Shown here one piece after another: positions 5,335-13,800 of a stretch of DNA of 15,869 nt (position 1 is the stretch's first letter; each line of letters opens with the position of its first letter). Location: contig JAFYOK010000261.1 in the NCBI GenBank assembly GCA_017560175.1, positions 1-15,869 on the forward strand, in the 5' to 3' direction. The translations under genes and the position numbers were made by a program. This DNA comes from Clostridia bacterium. Lineage in GTDB: Bacteria > Bacillota > Clostridia > Oscillospirales > Butyricicoccaceae. The notes beneath the pieces were generated by a model that ran no database searches, had not been told where the DNA came from, and saw nothing but the letters and a program-made list of their open reading frames with translations.

Positions 5335-6054
5335 ATGAAATATTTAAAAGAATTACTGTTTTGGCTGCGGAAGCGACTGCGACTGAGCGGCCTGCAGGTC
5401 AAAGGAGAGATCCACTATGTGGGCGGTGCTGAAAGTCTGCCGCCACCACTGACGCCCGAACAGGAGATCTATTACATTGAACGGTATACCGGGCAGGAAG
5501 CTGATATTCGTCGAATACTCATCGAGCATAACCTGCGTCTTGTGGTTTATATTGCCCGTAAGTTTGAAAATACAGGGATTGGGCTGGAAGATCTGATCTC
5601 TATCGGAACCATTGGTCTGATCAAAGGGGTAAACACCTTTCGGGCCGACAAAAATACCAAGCTCGCCACCTATGCATCCCGCTGTATTGAAAATGAAATA
5701 TTGATGTATCTCCGCAAAAGCAGCAATCAGCGCACCGAAGTCTCCATTGATGAGCCGCTCAATACCGATTGGGATGGCAATGAACTTCTGCTCTCGGATG
5801 TCCTGGGGACAGAGCCCGACCATGTCATGCGGCAGATCGAAGAGGATGTGGACCGCAAACTGATCCTGGAAGCTGTGGATCAGCTGCCCGAACGGGAAAA
5901 AGAGATCATTTCCATGCGGTTTGGCCTGATGGGACAGGAGGAGATGACTCAGAAAGATGTTGCCGATCGTCTGGGTATTTCGCAGTCTTATATCTCACGT
6001 TTGGAAAAGCGAACCATTGCCCGTCTGCGAAAAGATATGCTGCGTCGTATGTGA
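5335..6054 (+). CDS. sigE: RNA polymerase sporulation sigma factor E precursor (pro-sigma-E)
   Basis: Early mother-cell sigma factor, 239 residues. The N-terminal ~27 residues are a basic, hydrophobic prosequence (LKELLFWLRKRLRLSGL) that tethers the inactive form to membrane. The following YVGGAESLPPPL matches the mature start YIGGSEALPPPL of B. subtilis, so SpoIIGA cleavage is expected between His27 and Tyr28. Region 2 runs from about residue 60 to 130 (NLRLVVYIARKF, then GLEDLISIGTIGLIKGV and KLATYASRCIENEILMYLR). Region 4 is C-terminal (LPEREKEIISMRFGL, then the helix-turn-helix DVADRLGISQSYISRLEKR). TGGAGGAAAG precedes the ATG. It is co-transcribed with spoIIGA; read-through into sigG is likely. 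Confidence 0.97.
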   Translation: MKYLKELLFWLRKRLRLSGLQVKGEIHYVGGAESLPPPLTPEQEIYYIERYTGQEADIRRILIEHNLRLVVYIARKFENTGIGLEDLISIGTIGLIKGVNTFRADKNTKLATYASRCIENEILMYLRKSSNQRTEVSIDEPLNTDWDGNELLLSDVLGTEPDHVMRQIEEDVDRKLILEAVDQLPEREKEIISMRFGLMGQEEMTQKDVADRLGISQSYISRLEKRTIARLRKDMLRRM

Positions 6055-6056
6055 GG

Positions 6057-6087
6057 TGATTAAAACCATTCTTTTCCGTCCATACTT
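6057..6087 (+). promoter_or_regulatory. Sigma-G (or sigma-F) type promoter before sigG
   Basis: TGATTA (6057-6062), an 18-base spacer and CATACTT (6081-6087). The known sigma-G pattern is TGAATA, 17-18 bases, CATACTA, so this is one mismatch per box with correct spacing. Transcription would begin near 6093-6095. Forespore expression and autoactivation of sigG from its own promoter are established in B. subtilis. The assignment here rests on motif and position. Confidence 0.6.
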
Positions 6088-6120
6088 CCTATAGAAGTTA
6101 TGGCAGAAAGGAATGATGAT

Positions 6121-6891
6121 TTGCAGCTGAAAGTTGAGATCTGCGGTATCAATACATCAGAATTGACGACGCTCAAAAATGAACAGACCATGGAGCTTCT
6201 GGCGTTGAGCCAACAGGGGAACAAGACGGCCAGGGATAAACTGATTGCAGGCAATCTGCGGCTTGTGCTATCGGTGGTTCAGCGGTTTTCCGGACGTGGT
6301 GAGCCGATGGATGATCTGTTTCAGGTGGGATGCATCGGCCTCATCAAAGGCATCGACAATTTCGATCTGACCCAGGGGGTGCGTTTCAGCACCTATGCGG
6401 TCCCGATGATCATTGGTGAGATCCGTCGCTATCTGCGGGACAACAGTGCGATTCGCGTCAGCCGCTCCATGCGGGACAGCGCCTATCGGGCATTGAATAT
6501 CAAGGAGCGGCTGCAGAATGAATTGCAGAGAGAGCCTTCTATAGAAGAAATCACCAAAGAAATGGGCGTCAGAAGGGAAGAGGTGGTCTTTGCTCTGGAT
6601 GCCATTGCTGACCCGATTTCTCTGTATGAACCGGTTTTTCAGGATGGCAGCGAGACCATCTGTGTAATGGATCAGGTTCGGGATCCCAGCAATACCGATG
6701 ACAGCTGGCTTGACCAGATCCTGATGAAGCAGGCCATTGAAGAGCTGAGCCCCCGGGAAAAGAAGATCCTGGCGCTGCGGTTTTACGATGGAAAAACCCA
6801 GATGGATGTGGCAAAAGAAATCGGGATCTCCCAGGCCCAGGTCTCCCGACTGGAGAAGGGGGTTATCAGCAAAATCAAAAAGAATCTTTAA
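6121..6891 (+). CDS. sigG: RNA polymerase sporulation sigma factor G (late forespore)
   Basis: Late forespore sigma factor, 256 residues with this start. It follows B. subtilis sigma-G nearly throughout: KVEICGINTSEL at the start, AGNLRLVLSVVQRF, DDLFQVGCIGLIKGIDNFDL and FSTYAVPMIIGEIRRYLRD in region 2, VFALDAIADPISLYEP in region 3, and the region 4 helix-turn-helix VAKEIGISQAQVSRLEK. I favour TTG 6121: AGAAAGGA (6105-6112) is eight bases upstream, the N-terminus then matches the family length, and the predicted sigma-G promoter would start transcripts at about 6094. The in-frame ATG at 6100 has a poor ribosome site and would leave a leader of only about six bases; it adds seven residues. A hairpin terminator follows the stop. 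Confidence 0.96.
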   Translation: MQLKVEICGINTSELTTLKNEQTMELLALSQQGNKTARDKLIAGNLRLVLSVVQRFSGRGEPMDDLFQVGCIGLIKGIDNFDLTQGVRFSTYAVPMIIGEIRRYLRDNSAIRVSRSMRDSAYRALNIKERLQNELQREPSIEEITKEMGVRREEVVFALDAIADPISLYEPVFQDGSETICVMDQVRDPSNTDDSWLDQILMKQAIEELSPREKKILALRFYDGKTQMDVAKEIGISQAQVSRLEKGVISKIKKNL

Positions 6892-6917
6892 TTTTATTGC
6901 TATCATTTTTATTTTTC

Positions 6918-6944
6918 GGCGTCCCAAGGGGCGCTTTCTTTTTT
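6918..6944 (+). terminator. Rho-independent terminator after sigG
   Basis: GCGTCCC (6919-6925) pairs with GGGGCGC (6928-6934) with one G-T wobble, leaving a very tight loop, and is followed by the T-rich TTTCTTTTTT (6935-6944). It separates the sporulation cluster from the murB operon. Confidence 0.7.
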
Positions 6945-6970
6945 GTGTATTTTTTCGGCATGCCTGCCCT

Positions 6971-6999
6971 TTGCCAATCGAGCGAATCTGTGTTATAAT
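6971..6999 (+). promoter_or_regulatory. Sigma-A promoter of the murB-rapZ-yvcK-whiA-dnaE operon
   Basis: TTGCCA (6971-6976; 5 of 6), exactly 17 bases, then consensus TATAAT (6994-6999) with an extended -10 TGT before it. It is the best promoter in the window. The start would fall near 7006, about 60 bases before the murB start. No other promoter of this quality appears before the right edge, so the genes downstream probably depend on it. Confidence 0.85.
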
Positions 7000-7067
7000 A
7001 TCTAAAATCTAAAATTGGGTTTTTCTGCGCCTTTTGCCGGAAAGATCTTATGATAGGAGTTTTACAC

Positions 7068-7973
7068 TTGAAAAATTTATTTGCATCCTGTGGTGTTTTT
7101 TATAAAGAAAACGAGCCGCTTTCGGCACATACTTCCTTCCGTATCGGTGGACCTGCCCGTTGGCTGGCCGAGCCTGAAAATGCCGAACAGCTGATCTGTC
7201 TGCTGTCTGCGCTTCGTGAAAAAGACATTCGTTATTTTATCAAAGGCAACGGTTCCAACCTGTTGGCTGCCGATGAAGGCTTTGATGGTGTTGTGATTGA
7301 ACTGGGCAATCGCTTTGCCGAAGTTCGTGTAGAGGGCAGCTGCATTTATGCTGAAGCGGGCGCACTTCTTTCCCGCATTGCCAATGCTGCGCTGGATCAT
7401 GGCCTGACCGGATTGGAGTTTGCGCATGGTATCCCCGGCAGTCTTGGCGGTGCTGTTTTTATGAATGCCGGTGCTTACGGCGGTGAAATGAAAGATGTTG
7501 TCTGCCGTGTTACATATCTGGATAGTGACCTGAAGGTTTGCACGATGACCGGTGCAGAAGCAGAGTTTATCTATCGCGGCAGCATTTTTAAACAGCATCG
7601 TGATTGGGTCATTCTGTCGGCGGAGATGGAACTGCATCCGGGCGATGCAGAGCAGATCCGCGAACTGATGCGTGACCTGGCCGGTCGCCGCCGCGATAAG
7701 CAGCCTCTGGAATATCCCAGCGCAGGCAGCACCTTTAAGCGTCCCGAAGGCTATTTTGCCGCTAAGCTGATTGAAGACTGCGGCCTCAAAGGACTGCAGG
7801 TAGGCGGTGCACAGGTTTCCGAAAAGCATTCCGGCTTTGTTATCAATAAAGGCGGCGCGACCTGCAGCGATGTGCTTGCGTTATGTAGCAAGGTCTATGA
7901 TACCGTTATGGAACGTTTTGGTGTTCCCCTGGAGCGAGAGATCGAGCTTTTGGGTATGCAGGAAGAAAAGTAG
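7068..7973 (+). CDS. murB: UDP-N-acetylenolpyruvoylglucosamine reductase
   Basis: FAD-dependent, NADPH-using enzyme that reduces UDP-GlcNAc-enolpyruvate to UDP-MurNAc in the cytoplasm, the second committed step of peptidoglycan synthesis. It has 301 residues. Visible motifs are HTSFRIGGPA near the N-terminus, the FAD-binding GNGSNLL (60-66), HGIPGSLGG (from 120) with MNAGAYGGEM just after, PSAGSTFKRP (217-226) with the catalytic-type Ser221, and GLQVGGAQVSEKHSGFVIN. I prefer TTG 7068, eight bases after AGGAG (7055-7059). ATG 7050 would add six residues and has only a weak upstream GGAAAG. It is the first gene of the operon; rapZ follows 37 bases later. Confidence 0.95.
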   Translation: MKNLFASCGVFYKENEPLSAHTSFRIGGPARWLAEPENAEQLICLLSALREKDIRYFIKGNGSNLLAADEGFDGVVIELGNRFAEVRVEGSCIYAEAGALLSRIANAALDHGLTGLEFAHGIPGSLGGAVFMNAGAYGGEMKDVVCRVTYLDSDLKVCTMTGAEAEFIYRGSIFKQHRDWVILSAEMELHPGDAEQIRELMRDLAGRRRDKQPLEYPSAGSTFKRPEGYFAAKLIEDCGLKGLQVGGAQVSEKHSGFVINKGGATCSDVLALCSKVYDTVMERFGVPLEREIELLGMQEEK

Positions 7974-8010
7974 ACGACCATAGAAGATAGAAAGTGTAAC
8001 GAGGATAAAG

Positions 8011-8871
8011 ATGGATTGTTTGATCGTTTCGGGTATGAGCGGCGCCGGCAAGAGCCTGACCGCCAATGTTTTGGAAGATATCGGCTATTACTGTGTCGAT
8101 AATATGCCGGTGCGTCTGATCCCCGGCTTTGTGGAGCTGTTTATGGACAGCTCGGCAAAATATAAGCGCGTTGCGCTGATCGTCGACGTGCGCAGCGAAG
8201 ACGATTTTCAGCGTCTTTTTCCCATTCTGGATAAACTGCGCCTGATCGGTGTTCGTTGCAATATTCTGTATCTCGATTGCAGCAACGAAAAACTGGTCAA
8301 CCGTTATAAGGAGACTCGTCGCAGACATCCGCTGGATACATTCGGAAAAGGCATTGTCGAAGCGTTGACAGAAGAGCGTCGAGTGCTGGAAGTTGTTAAA
8401 GAGCGTGCCGACTATCTCATTGATACAACGGTTCTCTCGTCGGCCGGTCTGCGCACTCATCTGATCAATCTTTTCAGTGAAGATGGCGGCAAGAAGATGA
8501 TGGTCATCAGTATCAATACCTTCGGTTTCAAGCATGGCATTCCGCATGAATCGGATATGGTATTTGATGTCCGCTTCCTTCAGAATCCTTACTATATTCC
8601 TGAACTTCGTCCCAAGACAGGTAAGGATCCGGAGGTCTATGATTATGTTTTCAAAACTCCGGCAGCCAATATTTTTGCCGGAAAGCTGCATGATATGCTG
8701 GAGTTTCTCATACCTTTATATATCCGCGAGGGCCGTACATCCCTTGTTGTCTCCGTGGGCTGTACAGGCGGCCATCATCGCTCGGTGGCTATTGCCGAGA
8801 AGCTCTATGCCGATCTGATGGCAAAGGGCCATAATGTTATCATTCGCCACAGAGACCTGGATAAGAGCTGA
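8011..8871 (+). CDS. rapZ: RapZ/YvcJ-family nucleotide-binding protein
   Basis: P-loop ATP/GTP-binding protein of the RapZ family (YvcJ in B. subtilis), 286 residues, the usual length. The Walker A motif GMSGAGKS is at residues 8-15. A hydrophobic Walker B-like strand, VALIVDVRS, lies near residue 55. The C-terminal domain carries GCTGGHHRSVAIAE (about 250-263), which in E. coli RapZ belongs to the domain that binds small RNAs controlling GlmS. In Firmicutes its role is less clear and is linked to competence and nucleotide hydrolysis. GAGGAT (8001-8006) precedes the ATG. It lies between murB and yvcK, the standard Firmicute order, which ties it to cell-wall amino-sugar supply. Confidence 0.95.
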   Translation: MDCLIVSGMSGAGKSLTANVLEDIGYYCVDNMPVRLIPGFVELFMDSSAKYKRVALIVDVRSEDDFQRLFPILDKLRLIGVRCNILYLDCSNEKLVNRYKETRRRHPLDTFGKGIVEALTEERRVLEVVKERADYLIDTTVLSSAGLRTHLINLFSEDGGKKMMVISINTFGFKHGIPHESDMVFDVRFLQNPYYIPELRPKTGKDPEVYDYVFKTPAANIFAGKLHDMLEFLIPLYIREGRTSLVVSVGCTGGHHRSVAIAEKLYADLMAKGHNVIIRHRDLDKS

Positions 8872-8892
8872 TCTTAAAGGACGGAGTATTTC

Positions 8893-9966
8893 ATGGAACT
8901 CTATAAAGATATTGGGTTCTCGAAGGAAGATGCACTGGGCGCAGCCCGTGCAGCAGGGCGAAAGGTAGTCGCCATTGGCGGCGGCACCGGTCTCTCGGCG
9001 CTTCTTTTGGGACTGAAAGAATATACCGACAACATCACGGCAGTAGTCACAGTTACCGATGATGGCGGCGGAAGCGGCATGATCCGGCAGGAGTTTGGTA
9101 TTCTGCCGCCCGGTGATATCCGCAACTGTCTGCTGGCATTGGCCAACACCAGCTCGATGATGCATGATGTTCTCAGCTATCGTTTTACCGAAGGCAGCTT
9201 CAAGGGCCAGAACTTTGGCAATCTGTTTCTGCTTACGCTCAACCAGATCTGTGGTTCTTTTGACCGTGCGGTTGCCAGCATGAATGAGATTCTGGCTGTT
9301 ACAGGCCGTGTTCTGCCTGTAACCAATACCAACATCAACCTTCGTGCACGTTTTGAGGATGGCAGTATCGTTACAGGTGAAACAGCCATTACGGCAAAGA
9401 AAAAAGATACCCATCTGAATATTTCCCAGATTGATATCATCCCCGGGGCTGCCGTTGCATTGGACAGCGTCATTGAAGCCATCGAGGAAGCCGATCTGGT
9501 CATCCTTGGCCCCGGCAGCCTGTATACCAGCGTTATTCCCAATCTGCTGGTGGGCAATGTTGCAAGCGCCATTCAGCGCTCGGGGGCATTCAAGGTCTAT
9601 GTACAGAATATTATGACCCAGGATGGCGAGACCGAAAACTTTACGGCATCCCGTCATATTCTGGAGATCAATCGTTATGGACGCGGCCCTCTGGTCGATG
9701 TCTGTCTTTATAATACGGCCGGTATCGGCCGCAATCTGCTCAGTAACTATGAGCGGGAAAACAGTATTCCGGTCGAGATCGACCGTGAAGTCATCGAACA
9801 GATGGGAGTTCGTCTGTTCGGTGCAGAGGTTTTGGCCCGTGACAGTATGCTGGTTCGACATGACCCCCTGCGTCTGGCCTATAACATTATGCTGATGGCC
9901 AATATCATGGTGCCGCGCAAGGGACTTTTGCAGCGTTATGATGAAATGCTGCTTGGACGGGAGTAA
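8893..9966 (+). CDS. yvcK: Gluconeogenesis/cell-wall regulator YvcK (GlmR)
   Basis: YvcK/GlmR-family protein of 357 residues. In B. subtilis it binds UDP-GlcNAc, stimulates GlmS and is needed for growth and cell shape on gluconeogenic carbon sources. It has the Rossmann-like, CofD-related fold. GGGTGLSALL (29-38), VTVTDDGGGSG, LPPGDIRNCLLALAN, FGNLFLLTLNQ and LVILGPGSLYTSVIPNLLV are all characteristic. About 28 residues precede the glycine motif, somewhat more than I recall for the B. subtilis protein; no better internal start is visible. AAAGGACGGAG (8876-8886) serves ATG 8893. Six bases separate its stop from whiA. Confidence 0.94.
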   Translation: MELYKDIGFSKEDALGAARAAGRKVVAIGGGTGLSALLLGLKEYTDNITAVVTVTDDGGGSGMIRQEFGILPPGDIRNCLLALANTSSMMHDVLSYRFTEGSFKGQNFGNLFLLTLNQICGSFDRAVASMNEILAVTGRVLPVTNTNINLRARFEDGSIVTGETAITAKKKDTHLNISQIDIIPGAAVALDSVIEAIEEADLVILGPGSLYTSVIPNLLVGNVASAIQRSGAFKVYVQNIMTQDGETENFTASRHILEINRYGRGPLVDVCLYNTAGIGRNLLSNYERENSIPVEIDREVIEQMGVRLFGAEVLARDSMLVRHDPLRLAYNIMLMANIMVPRKGLLQRYDEMLLGRE

Positions 9967-9972
9967 ACCGCT

Positions 9973-10860
9973 ATGTCTTTTACAGAAGAAATTAAAAATG
10001 AATTGACCAGGACACAGACCATGGCCGATTGCTGTGCAGCAGCAGAATGTCTGGGTATGCTGCTTTATTGCAACCGCTTTGCCCCCGATAAAGTCCGCAT
10101 GATCACAGCATCGGTCGATGTTCGCCGTCGTGCCCGCAATCTGTTCTGGGAGTGTTTTGGTGCCGAACTTTATGAAGAAGGGGACAAGGAGGATACATTG
10201 GTCATCGATGACCCTGAGATCATCCGTTCTATTTTTGATTGGTATGGATACCAGTTTAAAAATGCAGCCCTTTCACTCAATCGTGCAGTTGTAGAGGAGG
10301 AGTGCTGTAAGGCAGCATTCCTGCGCGGATGTTTCCTGATGGGTGGGTATGTGACGGCCGGAAAGAGCGGCTACCATCTGGAACTGGTCACTCCACACTA
10401 TAATGTATCCAATCAGGTATCGGCGCTGCTTTATGAAATGGATATGGAGCCGGGTGCCGTTACACGCCGCAGCAATTATGTCCTTTATTATAAAAACAGC
10501 GAGCGTATCGAGACCTTCCTTTCGGCCATCGGAGCCACCGGCGCAGCCATGGATCTCATGCTGCAGAAGGTAGAGAAGGCACTGGTCAATAAGATCAACC
10601 GCAAGGTCAACTGCGAAAATGCCAACTTTGATAAGACCCTCGATGCTGCCAATCGTCAGTTGGATGCTATCCGTCATCTGGAGACCACAGGCCTGCTGGC
10701 CGAACTTTCGACCGATCTGCAGCTGACGGCACAGCTGAGAAAAAATAATCCTATGGCGCCTCTGAGTGAACTTGCGGCCATGTTTGATCCGCCCATTTCC
10801 AAGCCGGGAGTCAGCAGCCGTCTCAAGCGCCTTGTTAAAATTGCGGAGGGAAGCAAATAA
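9973..10860 (+). CDS. whiA: WhiA-family DNA-binding protein
   Basis: WhiA, 295 residues: an N-terminal LAGLIDADG-homing-endonuclease-like domain without nuclease activity, fused to a C-terminal helix-turn-helix. FLRGCFLMGGYVT (from residue 116) is the family hallmark. The C-terminal part carries NRKVNCENANFDKTL and the DNA-binding segment with LSELAAMFDPPISKPGVSSRLKRL. In actinomycetes it is a sporulation transcription factor; in B. subtilis it affects division and chromosome segregation. GGGAG (9959-9963) inside the end of yvcK serves the ATG. Its TAA shares one base with the dnaE start (TAATG), so translation of the two is coupled. Confidence 0.96.
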   Translation: MSFTEEIKNELTRTQTMADCCAAAECLGMLLYCNRFAPDKVRMITASVDVRRRARNLFWECFGAELYEEGDKEDTLVIDDPEIIRSIFDWYGYQFKNAALSLNRAVVEEECCKAAFLRGCFLMGGYVTAGKSGYHLELVTPHYNVSNQVSALLYEMDMEPGAVTRRSNYVLYYKNSERIETFLSAIGATGAAMDLMLQKVEKALVNKINRKVNCENANFDKTLDAANRQLDAIRHLETTGLLAELSTDLQLTAQLRKNNPMAPLSELAAMFDPPISKPGVSSRLKRLVKIAEGSK

Positions 10861-13800
10861 TGCCCGATTTTGTCCACCTACATGTACATACCGAATACAG
10901 TCTGCTGGACGGCGCCTGCCGGATCGACCGCCTGGTCAAGCGTGCAGCCGAACTGGGACAGAAGGCTGTAGCCATCACAGACCATGGCGTTATGTACGGC
11001 GTTATGGATTTCTATCGTGCGGCTAAAAAAGCAGGGGTCAAGCCGGTCATCGGCTGTGAAGTCTATGTGGCTTCGGGCAGCCGCTTTGATACCGGTTATC
11101 CCGGCTATCGCAGCGAAGATTATCATCTGGTGCTGCTCTGCAAAAATCAGATCGGTTATCAGAATCTGATTTATCTCGATTCTTTCGCCTTCACCGAAGG
11201 TTTTTATCGTCATCCCCGTGTTGACTGGGAACTGCTCCGTGAGCATAGTGAGGGTCTGATCTGTCTGTCGGCCTGTCTGGCCGGTGAGGTGCAGCGCCTT
11301 TTGATGAACGGCGATTATGAAGGGGCCAAGGCTTGCGCATTGCGTTATGAAGGCCTCTTTGGCAAAGGAAATTATTATCTTGAATTGCAGGATCATGGCC
11401 TTGAGGAGCAGAAAGAGGTCAATCGACATCTGATGCGCCTGTCGGCTGAGACAGGTATTCCGCTTGTAGCTACCAACGATGCTCACTACATCGAACGCAA
11501 GGATGCCGAGATCCATGATGTCCTGCTTTGCATCCAGACCGGTAAGAAGCTGGAAGACGAAGACCGCATGAAGTTCAGCGGCAGCGAGTTTTATATCAAA
11601 TCGGGGGAGGAGATGGCCGAGCTGTTTCCCTATGCACCCGATGCACTGGCCAATACAGTGGATATTGCCGATCGCTGCAATCTGGAGTTTACTTTTGGTG
11701 AATACCATCTGCCCCAGTTCCCGCTGGAGCCGGGACAGACGGCAGAAGGTGTTTTCCGTGAAAAATGCCTGGCAGGTTATGCCCAGCGTTACCCCGACGA
11801 TCCCGAAGGTTATGCCGATCGTCTGGAGTTTGAAATGAATATGATCCGACAGATGGGATTTGTCGATTATTTTCTCATTGTCGGTGACTTTATTGGCTAT
11901 GCCAAGAGCAAGGGTATCCCGGTCGGTCCGGGCCGTGGTTCGGCGGCCGGCAGTATGGTTGCCTATTGCCTGCATATTACCGATGTAGATCCTATGCAGT
12001 ATTCGCTCTACTTTGAGCGATTCCTTAACCCCGAACGCGTTACCATGCCCGATATCGATATCGACTTCTGCTATATGCGCAGACAGGAAGTTATCGACTA
12101 TGTTATCGAAAAGTACGGCAAAGACTGCGTTGCACAGATCATTACCTTTGGCACCATGGCGGCTCGTGCGGCTGTTCGTGATGTCGGCCGTGTTATGGGC
12201 ATGCCCTATGCCGAGGTTGACTTTGTTGCAAAACTGATTCCTCAGGAACTCAAGATGACCCTCAATAAGGCATTGGAAAGTTCCAATGAACTCAAACAAT
12301 ATTATGACGATGATCCTCGGGTCAAACACTTGATTGACACCGCTCGCGAACTGGAAGGTATGCCTCGCAATGCCTCCACCCATGCCGCAGGTGTTATCAT
12401 TGCGGCCGCTCCGGTATATCAGTACGTACCTCTGGCCAAGAATGATATGGGTGTTGTTACCCAGTTCACCATGACCACCCTGGAGGAGCTTGGACTTCTC
12501 AAGATGGACTTCCTTGGCCTTCGCAATCTGACTATTCTGGACGATGCCATGAAACTGGTCAACCGTGACGGAATTAAAGTGGATCTGCAGAAGATCCCCT
12601 ATGATGATCCGGCCGTTTTTGATATGATTGCCCACGGTGATACCGTTGGTGTTTTTCAGCTGGAAAGCTCGGGCATGACCAATCTGGCTGTCAGCATGAA
12701 GGCGCAATCGGTTGAAGACATTACAGCGTTGATCGCACTCTTTCGTCCGGGCCCCATGGCCTCCATTCCCATGTTCCTGCACCGTCGCGCCCATCCCGAG
12801 TCGATCACCTACGATCATCCTTTGCTGGAGCAGATCCTGTCGGTCACTTACGGATGCATCGTTTATCAGGAGCAGGTCATGGCCATCTTCCGTGTATTGG
12901 CCGGATATTCGCTGGGTCGAGCTGACGTCGTCCGCCGCGCCATGTCCAAAAAGAAGATGGATGTCCTGCTCAGTGAACGTGAGATTTTTGTCCGTGGCAG
13001 CGAAGCTGAGGGTATTGTTGGCTGTATCAGCAATGGCGTTTCTGAAGAAGTTGCAAATAAGATCTTCGACGAGATGATCGATTTTGCCAATTATGCCTTC
13101 AATAAGGCCCATGCGCTGGCCTATGCGGTTCTGTCTTATCAGACAGCCTATATGAAGCATCATTATCCCAAAGAATATATGGCAGCGCTGCTGACCTCAG
13201 TTCTGGGGCAGGGCACCAAGGTGGCCGATTATATCGCCCATTGCCGAGACATCGGCATCAAGGTGCTGCCGCCCGATATCAACATTTCCAATGCCGACTT
13301 TACAGTCAGCGAAGAAGGTCTGCGTTACGGTCTTGCCGGTGTCAAGAATGTCGGTCACGGCTTTGTGGACAAGCTGGTTCGGGAGAGAGAAAAGAACGGC
13401 CCCTTTAAGGGACTGGAAGATTTCTGTCGCAGAATGTGTGGAGAAGAACTCAACAAGCGTGCATTGGAAAATCTCATCCGATGCGGTGCTTTCGACCGCT
13501 TTGGTTTCAAGCGTGCTTATCTGATTCAGAATCATGCCCGTGTACTGGATTCGGCATCGGATGATCGCCGCAGCAATCTGGTCGGACAGATCGATCTGTT
13601 CGGTATGACCGAAGAGGAGCCCTCCAGTTTTGATACCGAGAAGGGGCCCAACGAGCGCGTGCGTGAGTTTTCCAAGAAAGATCTGCTTTCCATGGAAAAG
13701 GACACCACCGGACTTTACCTGTCGGGTCATCCCATGGACGAGCTTGCCCCCCTGGCCAGAGAGGTCGGTGCCGTGCCTGTGGCTCGTCTGCAGCCTGCAG

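Noticed and set aside
6957..6964. GGCATGCC palindrome between sigG and murB
   Set aside because: An 8-bp palindrome is expected by chance at this scale. It has no T-tract or second half-site and lies just after a better terminator hairpin.
10879..10889. Two overlapping TACAT sites (EndoA target) at the start of dnaE
   Set aside because: They fall in codons for the conserved His-x-His of the PHP domain, and the 5-mer is expected many times in a window this size, so no targeting is implied.
10878..13163. 761-codon minus-strand open frame opposite dnaE
   Set aside because: It is in exact codon register with dnaE and arises because dnaE avoids TTA, CTA and TCA there. Its protein is low in recognisable motifs and dnaE is unambiguous. 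The same applies to 8716-9861 and 14374-15741.
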